Assembly (NCBI GenBank): GCA_035299065.1
Contig: DATGXI010000074.1
Coordinates: 1-64,000, forward strand
Direction of reading: 5' to 3'
Source: DASPJQ01 sp035299065
Lineage (GTDB): Bacteria; Bacteroidota; Bacteroidia; Flavobacteriales_D; UBA2798
DNA: 64,000 nucleotides
Shown: positions 54,630 to 63,705 of the stretch, in pieces
Numbering within the stretch: the first letter of the stretch is position 1
Layout of the letters: every line of letters starts with the position of its first letter
The notes under the pieces: generated by a model
What the model was told of the DNA's origin: nothing
The model's database searches: none
The model's input: the letters and a program-made list of their open reading frames with translations, nothing else
Translations under genes and position numbers: made by a program

Positions 54630-55235
54630 TTAAACGTTTTTGTAACCGTAGCTAACCACAACAATACCTTGTTCCTGTGGATTTGTAGCTGGTGCATCTT
54701 TTGATTTTTTACCCTCAGGTGCAGGTGCAGGCGCTACTTTGTCACCAATTGGTACGTGGTACTCAATAAAAACCTTTTTAAGTGAAGTAACACTTTTGGT
54801 AGCCTGAAGGGTTTTAAGTAATTCTTCAGATGTAACAACTACATCCTTACCCATTACACCGTTTGCTTCGTATAAAAGAATCCTTTTGCCTTTATCAGTT
54901 TCATTTTTCAGGCTTTCACGGTCATAAATTTTAAGGTCAATTGACTTTGGAACGCCTTCGGTATTGAAGCAAAACTTGTAGTCAATGCCGTTGAACAATA
55001 AAACCTCAACTGATTTTATTTGCTCAAACGTACCGTAATTGAAATACGTAATTTTTGAACCATCATAACGGTGTGGCTTAATTTTTTCGCGGCTTTTTGC
55101 TTTGTATTCAGCAGCCTTACTTACGGCAGGCTCAGCGTCACCACCTTTTTTACCACCAATAAGCTGCGCAAAACCCAATGTTAACCCCATCACCAGTGTT
55201 AAGGTCAAAAAAATTGATTTTAACTTCATTTTCAT
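54630..55235 (-). CDS. Exported protein of unknown function
   Basis: The 201-residue protein has a signal peptide (1-23, ending GFAQ) and a mixed domain (ITYFNYGTFEQIKSVEVLLFNGIDYKFCF), followed by a Pro/Ala/Lys-rich linker (APAPAPEGKKSKDAPATNPQEQ) and a short final strand. No lipobox or sorting tail is seen. I recognise no family. Confidence 0.65.
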   Translation of the reverse strand: MKMKLKSIFLTLTLVMGLTLGFAQLIGGKKGGDAEPAVSKAAEYKAKSREKIKPHRYDGSKITYFNYGTFEQIKSVEVLLFNGIDYKFCFNTEGVPKSIDLKIYDRESLKNETDKGKRILLYEANGVMGKDVVVTSEELLKTLQATKSVTSLKKVFIEYHVPIGDKVAPAPAPEGKKSKDAPATNPQEQGIVVVSYGYKNV

Positions 55236-55324
55236 ATGTTTATATTTTTATTTTAATTGTCATATGGAATATTCATGTGTGTTGTTATTCAGCAAACATG
55301 CATATTTCATATACAGTTGATTTA

Positions 55325-56179
55325 TTAAATTTTTGTGATTTCGTTACGTAATGCAATTATCTTGCCAGCAAGGGTCTTAACCTCATCGGCTTTTAGCATA
55401 ACATCATACATGGCGTCAGGTTCAGCAGCTTTTACACTTTCCAACCCGGCATAGGTAGTTTTAAGATCCTCAAATTTCGCAATGATGTCGTTGTAGTCAT
55501 CTGAGTCTTTCTGAACGCTCTTAAGTCCTTTAAGAATGTCTTCAAGCATGTAGAACTGAGCTGACATTGCTTTACCTGCTTTTTCATTTTTATCAGAACT
55601 TACGGCTCCAAGGTACATTCCTTCAACCCAGGCACCCGAGAAATAAATAAAGTTCTTTTCAGACTCACCATTTTGCTCATGGTAATCGTCAATACGCGAT
55701 TTAATTTCAATCATTAAATCAGTTAATGAGTCCTGGTTGGTCAGGTTTTTGTCAAAACGGGTCAATAAACTTTCGTTGTCAAAAATTTGTGTTAAGCCAA
55801 TTTCGTTTCCAAGTGTGCGGATGGCTTTCAGGTAATTGCTTGCTTCTTTATTCTTGTCACTAACAATGCAAAATGCAAGGTCACTGGTATAAACGCCAAA
55901 GTTGAGGGCTTTTTTAGAGCTAGTTGAATATTTTGAAACATTGTCAAGGCTGTTTGGTAAATCTGACTTATAGTCAATACCTGCGTTGGCAAAAATCTCG
56001 GCAACGGCCACTGGCGAAGGCAATACAGCTGAGAATTCTTCCTCTTCCATACCAGCAGTTGTATCTTCGGGAACAGTTGTAACTGTATCTTTACCGTCAA
56101 CTTCTTCTTTATCACCGCCACCACATGAGCTCATTGCAAGGGCCATGGCAGGCAGAATGAAAAACAGTTTTTTATTCAT
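55325..56179 (-). CDS. Lipoprotein of unknown function
   Basis: The 284-residue protein has a lipoprotein signal with lipobox MSSC (Cys19) followed by GGGDKEE, an acidic linker (EDTTAGMEEEEF) and a helical domain (about 55-284) with long helices such as SDDYNDIIAKFEDLKTTYAGLESV. No catalytic motif. It is probably at the inner face of the outer membrane. I recognise no family. Confidence 0.7.
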   Translation of the reverse strand: MNKKLFFILPAMALAMSSCGGGDKEEVDGKDTVTTVPEDTTAGMEEEEFSAVLPSPVAVAEIFANAGIDYKSDLPNSLDNVSKYSTSSKKALNFGVYTSDLAFCIVSDKNKEASNYLKAIRTLGNEIGLTQIFDNESLLTRFDKNLTNQDSLTDLMIEIKSRIDDYHEQNGESEKNFIYFSGAWVEGMYLGAVSSDKNEKAGKAMSAQFYMLEDILKGLKSVQKDSDDYNDIIAKFEDLKTTYAGLESVKAAEPDAMYDVMLKADEVKTLAGKIIALRNEITKI

Positions 56180-56279
56180 AGTCAGATTTATTGTTTTAAA
56201 ATTATACTGGTTTATTTTGCAAAAATGCGCTGCTAAAATAGAAAATATTCGCTTTAACAGGGCTGTTTACCTAATTTAT

Positions 56280-56774
56280 TTAACCCTTATAGCGTGTATT
56301 TGCCGACATTTCATTAACCTTTTCTTTCAGGCTTTCTTTAAACCGAATCATTCGGGCCAATAATTCGGGATTTGAACTGGCAATTACCTGTGCAGCAAGT
56401 ATTCCGGCATTTTGGGCTCCATTTAAGGCAACGGTTGCAACGGGTACTCCACCCGGCATTTGAAGAATGGAAAGTATACTGTCCCAACCATCAACCGAGT
56501 TGGATGATTTAACCGGAACACCTATTACAGGCAATGGTGTTAATGAAGCAATCATTCCGGGTAAATGGGCGGCCCCGCCAGCACCGGCTATAATCACTTT
56601 TATTCCACGTGTATGGGCATTCTTGGCAAAATCAACCATTTTTTCAGGCGTGCGATGTGCCGAAACGATGTCAAGTTCAAACGCAATACCCAATTGCTTC
56701 AATACCTCTGCTGCTTTTTCCATAACAGGCAAGTCACTTTGACTACCCATTACTATACTTACCTGTGCACTCAT
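56280..56774 (-). CDS. purE: N5-carboxyaminoimidazole ribonucleotide mutase PurE
   Basis: The 164-residue protein is class I PurE: VSIVMGSQSDLPVM at the start and SAHRTPEKMVDFA, with the catalytic His in the latter, and the GGAAHLPGMIASLTPLPVIGVP block. It converts N5-CAIR to CAIR in purine synthesis. Its start overlaps the purK stop by 1 base (TAATG), so the two steps are translated together. Confidence 0.97.
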   Translation of the reverse strand: MSAQVSIVMGSQSDLPVMEKAAEVLKQLGIAFELDIVSAHRTPEKMVDFAKNAHTRGIKVIIAGAGGAAHLPGMIASLTPLPVIGVPVKSSNSVDGWDSILSILQMPGGVPVATVALNGAQNAGILAAQVIASSNPELLARMIRFKESLKEKVNEMSANTRYKG

Positions 56775-57916
56775 TATGCTTTTACTTTTAATAATTGTTT
56801 TACCAGTTTTGCCTGGCGTTTTGCCTGGTCAAGGTTTTGACTTACAATGGTAACATGACCCATTTTACGAAAAGGTTTGGTTATTTTTTTTCCGTACAAA
56901 TGAACATATGTGCCTGGTAATTTAACCACCTCTTCCAGTTTTTCATAAATGGCCTGGCCCTCATAACCGGGTTCGCCAAGCACATTAACCATTACTGAAG
57001 GATAAATCATATCGGTACTACCCAGTGGCAGGTTTAAAATGGCGCGCAGGTGTTGGCCATATTGCGATGTTTTATTGGCTTCAATGGTATGATGGCCGCT
57101 GTTGTGTGGCCTTGGCGCTATTTCATTCACAAGTAATTCACCTGTTTTTGTAAGAAACATTTCAACGGCTAAAACACCAACCATTTCCAGCTTTTCAATG
57201 ATTGAAACGGCAATGTTGCGTGCCGACTCCTGCAATTTTTCATCAATTTCTGAAGGCGAAAAAAGGTATTCAACCAGGTTGGCCTGTTTGTTAAAGTCCA
57301 TGTCAACTACCGGAAACGAAGCTGTTTCTCCACGCTCATTTCTTGCAACTATAACCGCAATTTCACGTTCAAAATCAACAAATTTTTCAAGTACGCAGGG
57401 GGCATCAAATGCTTTATCCAGGTCGGCAGCGGTGCGCAAGGCATGAACTCCTTTACCATCATACCCACCAACTCTTAGCTTTTGCATATAGGGAAAACCA
57501 GGCAAATGTTTTTCTGCTTCGGCCTTGTTATTTACCAATTCAAAAGGTGCTGTGGGTATATTATGCGTGTTGTAAAACTGCTTTTGAAGCCCTTTGTCTT
57601 TAATCATTTTCAATACACGTGGCTGTGGAAAAACCTTGGTTCCCCGGGCTTCAAGGTACATTAAGGCATCAACATTAACATTCTCAATTTCAATAGTCAA
57701 TATGCTTTTATCGGAACCAAAATCCACTACGGTTTGGTAGTCATTTAAATTGCCCTGAACAAATTCACTAACAAGATTTTTGCACGGGGCATTGGCATCG
57801 GGATCAAGGCAGGCAGCAGTTATATTAAGGTTTACCGTTTCCTGCAACAGCATGCGCCCTAACTGGCCTCCGCCAAGTATACCTAGTTTGAAATTTTCCT
57901 GGTAAAAAAGTCCCAC
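56774..57916 (-). CDS. purK: N5-carboxyaminoimidazole ribonucleotide synthase PurK
   Basis: The 380-residue protein has an ATP-grasp fold with KLGILGGGQLGRMLLQE at the start and VNEIAPRPHNSGHHTIEANKTSQ near the active site. It makes N5-CAIR from AIR, ATP and bicarbonate for PurE. The start is GTG (57916); no ATG is close. It overlaps purE by one base. Confidence 0.95.
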   Translation of the reverse strand: MGLFYQENFKLGILGGGQLGRMLLQETVNLNITAACLDPDANAPCKNLVSEFVQGNLNDYQTVVDFGSDKSILTIEIENVNVDALMYLEARGTKVFPQPRVLKMIKDKGLQKQFYNTHNIPTAPFELVNNKAEAEKHLPGFPYMQKLRVGGYDGKGVHALRTAADLDKAFDAPCVLEKFVDFEREIAVIVARNERGETASFPVVDMDFNKQANLVEYLFSPSEIDEKLQESARNIAVSIIEKLEMVGVLAVEMFLTKTGELLVNEIAPRPHNSGHHTIEANKTSQYGQHLRAILNLPLGSTDMIYPSVMVNVLGEPGYEGQAIYEKLEEVVKLPGTYVHLYGKKITKPFRKMGHVTIVSQNLDQAKRQAKLVKQLLKVKA

Positions 57917-58035
57917 TTTTTAACGGTTTAAATGACTCAACAAATGATTGAGGTGCCAAACCTACATAAAATTACCGAACCCTGTTTTCAAACAATAAGG
58001 CGTGATAAAAACTTGTTAATAAACAAGTGCATTGA

Positions 58036-58962
58036 TTAGAATTTAATGCTTGGTATATAGCCACGTTTGCGCGGCCATAAATAGTCATATTGCCTGTAAA
58101 GTGTGCTTTTGGAGCGCAACACATAACTATAGGTAACCAGGGCTGTAAAATAACTGTCGTTGTGGCTTGCGTCACCCCTTTTCTCGCCAGGCTTGTAATA
58201 CGCGTCTTTAGGCACTGTTCCATCGGCCATTAATTCAGGCCTGCGGTTTGAAAGGTCAACTATCATTTGGTTACCAGTTGAACTTTGATCAACATAAACG
58301 CTACTGCAGTCGTCAAGGTAATCGGTAAACGTAAGGCGCCAGCCCATTTCAAAGCCCAACCGGTATTTACGTTTTTTGGTAAAATAAAACCCATAGCCAA
58401 TGGGCAGGGTGCACACAACTTTTTTGTATGCCTGGCCTTCGGTCATCAAAGGCCTAAGGTTTACCCACTCACCTTTATAGGTAGTTTTTGGAGCGTGCAA
58501 AAGACCTCCCAATCCTGCAAACAGGTATGACTGGAAATCAATCCTGCTGTGTGTATTTTTACCCATGTCATTTGCTCCATAAACATATAATTCACCGCGT
58601 ACGGCAAACTCAAGCATATCATTGGTGAAATTCAGGTTCCTGCCTTTGCGTCCACGGTTGGTTGACAGCTTATCATCACCCTCAATTCGCACATAACTTA
58701 AGCCTGTGTGCATTGCAAAATAGTCATTGAACTTATAGCGCGCAAAACCATTGACGGCCCAGCGCGTTTGTGACAGCTTCATGTCGGCTACAAAATCGCG
58801 CCTTGCTTTGTCCTTACCCCCCATTTCGCCCAGGTAATTGCTTACCCCAAGGCCAAATCCATAATCAAAGGCGTAGCGATTCCTTTTCCTGTTTTTACCC
58901 GGCTCGGCCAAGGTGTTTGTATAGAGCGCAACAAGTAACAAAATGAGTACTGGTTTTTTCAT
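58036..58962 (-). CDS. DUF6089/PorG-like protein, copy A
   Basis: From the ATG at 58962 it is 308 residues: signal peptide (1-19), then the barrel start YAFDYGFGLGVSNYLGEMGGKDKARRDF and strands throughout. DUF6089 includes PorG, a T9SS outer-membrane protein. A close paralogue of the same length (59120-60046) lies directly upstream. A start 60 bases upstream was rejected because it puts non-signal residues first. No promoter box is clear; it may be read from the upstream copy. Confidence 0.8.
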   Translation of the reverse strand: MKKPVLILLLVALYTNTLAEPGKNRKRNRYAFDYGFGLGVSNYLGEMGGKDKARRDFVADMKLSQTRWAVNGFARYKFNDYFAMHTGLSYVRIEGDDKLSTNRGRKGRNLNFTNDMLEFAVRGELYVYGANDMGKNTHSRIDFQSYLFAGLGGLLHAPKTTYKGEWVNLRPLMTEGQAYKKVVCTLPIGYGFYFTKKRKYRLGFEMGWRLTFTDYLDDCSSVYVDQSSTGNQMIVDLSNRRPELMADGTVPKDAYYKPGEKRGDASHNDSYFTALVTYSYVLRSKSTLYRQYDYLWPRKRGYIPSIKF

Positions 58963-59119
58963 AGATAAAAACTTTACGTTGCGGGTATATTGAAGTACGT
59001 GTATTACAGGTGTGAAACACAACTAATTCATACAACCACGTTGGGTTTGACAATAAAATGAACCGAGAAAATAACAGGGAAAAGATAGTCAAATAGTTGA
59101 TACGGACAAAGGCCCCGGA

Positions 59120-60046
59120 TCAGAATTTTACACGCACCAAACGGTGTTTTCCTTTTTTACCGAATAACCAGTTGTAGTTTTGGGTATAAAAAGTATTACG
59201 GCCGCGCAGTACATAGCTGTATGTGACCAAGGTATAGAAATACGTGTCATTGTGACCTGAGTCACCACGCTTGTCGCCTGGCTGATAATTTTCATTGGTT
59301 GGAACCGTAGAATCATCGGCATCTAATTCAGGCCTGCGGTTTGAAAGGTCAATTAACATTTGGTTACCGGAACCTGAAAAATCCTGGTAAACAGTGCTTA
59401 CATCATCCAGGTAATCGGTAAAACTAACCCTCCATCCCATTTCAAATCCAAAACGGTATTTGCGTTTTTTGGTAAAGTAAAAGCCAAGGCCCATTGGTAT
59501 TGCAAAAGTAACCTTTGAATACTTAACGTTTTCGGTCATTAGCGGGCGAAGTTTAACCCACTCGCTGTTGTAAATTGTTTTTGGGCCGTGCAAAAGTCCT
59601 GCTATTCCGAAAAAAGCATATGACTTGAAATCAAGGCGGTAAGTTCCTCTACGTCCCACATCATTTGAACCATAAATATAAACATCGCCTCTTAGAGCCA
59701 TTTCAAGCATGTCATTGCGAAAACTTAGATTACGGCCCCTGCGGCCACGGTTTGTTGATAACTTATCATCGCCCTCAATGCGCAAATAGGTTAACCCAAC
59801 ATGCCCTGCAAAATAATTATTGAATTTATAACGGGCAAATCCATTTATTGCCCAACGTGTTTCTGAAAGTTTCATGTCAGCAATAAAATCCCTCCTGGTC
59901 TTTTCCTTACCCCCCATTTCACCAAGATAATTTGCTGCACCTAAACCAAACCCGTAATCAAAAGCATACCTTACTTTCCTGCGTTGAGCATCTGCGTTGC
60001 CGGCCAACAGTATCAGGGCTAAGCTTACAAGTAACAGTTTTTTCAT
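59120..60046 (-). CDS. DUF6089/PorG-like protein, copy B
   Basis: From the ATG at 60046 it is 308 residues, like copy A, with signal peptide (1-20, ending GNADAQ) and YAFDYGFGLGAANYLGEMGGKEKTRRDF. The two copies align over their whole length with many identical blocks (for example YLRIEGDDKLSTNRGR, FGFEMGWRVSFTDYLDD), differing mostly near the C-terminus. Duplication followed by divergence is likely. A -7 box is at 60068-60075. Confidence 0.8.
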   Translation of the reverse strand: MKKLLLVSLALILLAGNADAQRRKVRYAFDYGFGLGAANYLGEMGGKEKTRRDFIADMKLSETRWAINGFARYKFNNYFAGHVGLTYLRIEGDDKLSTNRGRRGRNLSFRNDMLEMALRGDVYIYGSNDVGRRGTYRLDFKSYAFFGIAGLLHGPKTIYNSEWVKLRPLMTENVKYSKVTFAIPMGLGFYFTKKRKYRFGFEMGWRVSFTDYLDDVSTVYQDFSGSGNQMLIDLSNRRPELDADDSTVPTNENYQPGDKRGDSGHNDTYFYTLVTYSYVLRGRNTFYTQNYNWLFGKKGKHRLVRVKF

Positions 60047-60067
60047 AGTTCGCAAATTTGGTTGTGG

Positions 60068-60075
60068 CAAAGATA
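60068..60075 (-). promoter_or_regulatory. -7 promoter box of the DUF6089 copy B gene
   Basis: The minus strand reads TATCTTTG, an exact TAnnTTTG match, 21 bases before the ATG at 60046. Confidence 0.5.
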
Positions 60076-60204
60076 AATAATTATCCTGAAAAACGGGGTG
60101 TTTTTATTGGGTTTTGACCGTTAATAATTTTTACTTGTTAAACCACTTATTTTGGTGGATGAATAGGTAAGTTTTAGACCTTTAGCCATTAACATTTTCT
60201 TAAA

Positions 60205-61146
60205 ATGAACAACCGCATAACCAGTCTTTTTAAAATCGAATACCCTATAATTCAGGCAGGAATGATTTGGTGCAGCGGGTACAAGCTCGCCTCGGCTGTG
60301 AGTAATGCCGGTGGACTGGGAATCATTGGTTCGGGCTCAATGTACCCTGAGGTACTTCTTGAACATGTTCAAAAGTGTAAAAAAGCCACATCCAAACCCT
60401 TTGCTGTAAACCTGCCCATGCTTTACCCCGATATTGACAAGCACATTCAAACCATACTGGATGAAAAAGTGCCCATTGTGTTTACATCGGCCGGTAATCC
60501 CAAAACACATACCGCCCGGTTAAAGGAAGCAGGTATAATTGTTGTGCATGTTGTTTCCAGTGCAAAATTTGCTTTGAAATCACAGGAAGCAGGAGTTGAT
60601 GCGGTTGTTGCTGAAGGTTTTGAAGCAGGCGGACACAACGGCCGTGAGGAAACAACCACTTTTTGCCTTATTCCAAATGTAAAAAAACACGTAAGCATAC
60701 CCGTAATTGCTGCCGGTGGCATTGGTACAGGCAAACAAATGCTGGCTGCCATGGCCCTGGGCGCTGATGGGGTGCAGATAGGAAGCCGGTTTGTGGCTAC
60801 ACCTGAATCAAGCGCTCACGAAAATTTCAAGCAACGTGTTATTGCATCGGTTGAAGGTGATACGCAACTAACCCTTAAAGAATTAACCCCTGTAAGGCTT
60901 ATTAAAAACGAATTCTATAAAAAGGTGGAGGCAGCTTATTTGGAATGTGCCGATAAGTTGCAGCTTGAAACATTACTTGGAAGAGGCCGTGCCAAAAAGG
61001 GCATGTTTGAAGGCGATTTGAACGAAGGTGAACTTGAAATTGGCCAGGTTAGTGCATTAATTCGTGAAATAAAACCGGCTGCTGAAATTGTAAAGGAAAT
61101 ATGGAATGAGTTCCTGGAAGAAAAGAAAAAACTGGCGGGGATTTAA
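60205..61146 (+). CDS. Nitronate monooxygenase / FabK-like flavoprotein
   Basis: The 313-residue protein is an FMN TIM barrel: YPIIQAGMIWCSG at the start, AEGFEAGGHNG near the middle and IPVIAAGGIGTGKQ and GADGVQIGSRFVAT at the phosphate site. The family covers nitronate monooxygenases and FabK enoyl-ACP reductases, and sequence does not separate them here. It is cytosolic. Followed at 44 bp by the M16 pair. Confidence 0.88.
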   Translation: MNNRITSLFKIEYPIIQAGMIWCSGYKLASAVSNAGGLGIIGSGSMYPEVLLEHVQKCKKATSKPFAVNLPMLYPDIDKHIQTILDEKVPIVFTSAGNPKTHTARLKEAGIIVVHVVSSAKFALKSQEAGVDAVVAEGFEAGGHNGREETTTFCLIPNVKKHVSIPVIAAGGIGTGKQMLAAMALGADGVQIGSRFVATPESSAHENFKQRVIASVEGDTQLTLKELTPVRLIKNEFYKKVEAAYLECADKLQLETLLGRGRAKKGMFEGDLNEGELEIGQVSALIREIKPAAEIVKEIWNEFLEEKKKLAGI

Positions 61147-61188
61147 GATTTAAGATTTAAGATTTAAGATTCAACATTTAAGATTTAA
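61140..61188 (+). repeat. Seven tandem GATTTAA units before an M16 gene
   Basis: Seven 7-bp units: five GATTTAA (one of them after two variants), plus GATTCAA and CATTTAA. They start within the last codons of the upstream gene and end 2 bases before the ATG at 61191. Their number could vary by slippage and alter spacing or translation. Confidence 0.7.
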
Positions 61189-61190
61189 CA

Positions 61191-62426
61191 ATGATTCAAT
61201 ACGAAAAATATACCCTTCCAAATGGTTTAAAAGTAATTATACATACCGACATAGCCACTCCTATAATTGCGTTTAACCTTATGTACAATGTTGGTGCAAG
61301 GGACGAGGACCCGAATAAAACAGGTTTCGCTCATTTGTTTGAGCACCTTATGTTTGGCGGGTCAAAAAACATACCTGATTTTGACAAGCCGTTGCAGGAA
61401 CGTGGCGGAACCAGCAACGCCTTTACCAATAATGATATTACCAACTATTATGTAACCATTCCTAAAGAAAACCTGGAAACAGCTTTTTGGCTTGACAGTG
61501 ACCGCATGCTTGAATTGGCTTTTTCACCAAAAAGTTTAGAGGTACAGCGTAATGTGGTTATTGAAGAGTTTAAGCAACGTTACCTGAACCAACCCTATGG
61601 CGATGTTTGGTTAAAAATGCGACCACTGGCCTATAAAGTTCACCCTTACCAGTGGGCAACCATTGGGAAAGAAATTTCGCACATTGAAAATGCAACAATG
61701 GATGATGTAAAAAATTTCTTTTACAGCCATTACGCACCAAACAACGCTATACTTTGTGTGGCCGGAAATATAACCCGTGCCGAAATTGAACCCCTGGTTG
61801 AAAAATGGTTTGGTGATATACCTTCGCGCAAAATTAAACCACGCAATTTGCCCGTTGAACCTACTCAAACCGAAAAACGCTTACTCGAAACAGGAAGCAA
61901 AGTACCTGCTAATGCCATTTATAAAGCGTGGCACATGGCAAAACGCAACTCACCTGAATTTTATCCAACCGATTTGATTACCGACATTCTTTCACGCGGT
62001 AAATCCAGTCGTTTAACGCAGGAACTCATAAAAGAACAAAAGTTATTTAGCGAAATAAATGCCTATATCACTGGTGATCTTGATGAAGGTCTGTTAATTG
62101 TTTCTGGTAAATTAAATAACGGTGTGTCGTTTGAAACAGCTAATGCATCCATTGAAACCGTGTTGGAAAAAGTAAAATCTGTTTCTCTACCCGATGAAGA
62201 ACTTGAAAAAGTGAAAAATAAATGGATGACCCATAAATTATTTGATGACATGAATGTATTGAACAAAGCCATGAATTTATGTTATTATGAACTGTTGGGC
62301 GATACCTCATTATACGAAGCTGAACTTGAAAAATACAAATCAGTTACTTCATTGCAAATAAAACAAATGGCGGGCAAAGTGCTTCAACCATCAAATTGTT
62401 CAACCATTTATTACGCTGCACAATGA
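61191..62426 (+). CDS. M16 family peptidase, zinc-binding subunit
   Basis: The 411-residue protein has the inverted zinc motif HLFEH (His48, Glu51, His52) in the M16 context GFAHLFEHLMFGG. The length and fold match the catalytic half of the bacterial M16B pair, which digests small peptides. There is no signal peptide. It overlaps the next gene by 4 bases (ATGA), so the two products probably form a heterodimer. Confidence 0.92.
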   Translation: MIQYEKYTLPNGLKVIIHTDIATPIIAFNLMYNVGARDEDPNKTGFAHLFEHLMFGGSKNIPDFDKPLQERGGTSNAFTNNDITNYYVTIPKENLETAFWLDSDRMLELAFSPKSLEVQRNVVIEEFKQRYLNQPYGDVWLKMRPLAYKVHPYQWATIGKEISHIENATMDDVKNFFYSHYAPNNAILCVAGNITRAEIEPLVEKWFGDIPSRKIKPRNLPVEPTQTEKRLLETGSKVPANAIYKAWHMAKRNSPEFYPTDLITDILSRGKSSRLTQELIKEQKLFSEINAYITGDLDEGLLIVSGKLNNGVSFETANASIETVLEKVKSVSLPDEELEKVKNKWMTHKLFDDMNVLNKAMNLCYYELLGDTSLYEAELEKYKSVTSLQIKQMAGKVLQPSNCSTIYYAAQ

Positions 62427-63697
62427 TAAACCGTACAATTGCACCCGCTAACAATAAACTGTCACAACCGGCATTGCTGCACCCGGTAAAAATAAAAGCC
62501 TCCAATGGCACTGCTATTTATGCGTTTAATGCCCCAGGTTGTAAAGTGGTACAACTTGAACTTGTATTCTCAGGAGGGCAATTGAAGCAACAAAAACCAT
62601 TGCAATCATCGTTTACAGCACAAATGATGAGCGAAGGCACAAAATCATACGATGCAAAAACAATTGCCTCAACCCTTGATTTTTTTGGAGCAAGTTTCCA
62701 GGTTGACAGTGATATGCATAACCATATTATTGCGGTTGGCTGCACAAAAGAAAGCCTTGGAAAACTGGTACAGGTCATACAGGAAATTGCCACTGCGCCT
62801 TTGTTCAACGAAAAGGAATTTGCCATACAATTAAATTCAGGGCGCGAGCGTTTTAAGGTAAATACGCAAAAAGTTGATTATATAGCCAGGCAACAATTCA
62901 ACGCAAGTTTGTATGGAGCAACCAGTGTATTGGGCCGACCCGTTGTGCTTGACGACTATGATTCAATAAATGCCAATGATTTAAAATCGTTTTTCAGTGA
63001 GGTGGTACATGGTAAACTTGAACATGTAATTGCATCGGGTGATATTGACAAGGAAACTATTGCAGTCATAAGTGATTTTGTTTCGGGTATTGGACATATA
63101 AATCCGCCAAAAAAAACAATCATACCCATTTCAATTCCTAAAACAACCACACAGTTTTTTGAAGTAAAAGATGCTATGCAAAGTGCCATTCGTATTGGTT
63201 ACAATGCAATTCCGCGCCAGCATGATGACTACCCTGCCCTGCAGGTTGCCAACATGATTTTGGGTGGGTACTTTGGTTCACGCTTAATGTCTAATATAAG
63301 AGAAGACAAAGGCTATACGTACGGTATTGGCTCGTCAGTAGTTCCATTGGCGGAAAGCGGGTATTTGGTAATTGCTACTGAAGTTGGAACAAACGTGACG
63401 CAGGCTGCACTTGATGAAATTTATAAAGAAATAAAACTTTTGTGTACCGTGCCGGTTGATAAAGACGAACTGGAACTTGCCAGGAATTATTTGGTTGGCT
63501 CATTTATACGCAATTCGGACGGTGTGTTTGCTATGGCTGATCGTTTCAAGGCACTTTTATACAGTGATCTTGATTATGCGTATTATGATCATTATTTTAA
63601 TGTGATTGAGAATATAACTTCGCAGGAAATTATGAAAGTAGCAAAGGAGTATTTTGAAAAGCCGAACATTGAAGTTGTGGCCGGGGGGAAGTCCTGA
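62423..63697 (+). CDS. M16 family peptidase, non-zinc partner
   Basis: From the ATG at 62423 it is 424 residues. It lacks HxxEH but keeps the Arg/Tyr element in REDKGYTYGIGSS that completes the active site of its partner, as in other M16B pairs. ATGA overlap with the upstream gene shows translational coupling. An ATT/ATG at 62396 is inside the upstream gene and was rejected. Confidence 0.9.
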   Translation: MINRTIAPANNKLSQPALLHPVKIKASNGTAIYAFNAPGCKVVQLELVFSGGQLKQQKPLQSSFTAQMMSEGTKSYDAKTIASTLDFFGASFQVDSDMHNHIIAVGCTKESLGKLVQVIQEIATAPLFNEKEFAIQLNSGRERFKVNTQKVDYIARQQFNASLYGATSVLGRPVVLDDYDSINANDLKSFFSEVVHGKLEHVIASGDIDKETIAVISDFVSGIGHINPPKKTIIPISIPKTTTQFFEVKDAMQSAIRIGYNAIPRQHDDYPALQVANMILGGYFGSRLMSNIREDKGYTYGIGSSVVPLAESGYLVIATEVGTNVTQAALDEIYKEIKLLCTVPVDKDELELARNYLVGSFIRNSDGVFAMADRFKALLYSDLDYAYYDHYFNVIENITSQEIMKVAKEYFEKPNIEVVAGGKS

Positions 63698-63705
63698 GAT
63701 GTATT

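Noticed and set aside
61140..61188. CRISPR array
   Set aside because: The units are 7 bp in direct tandem without spacers.
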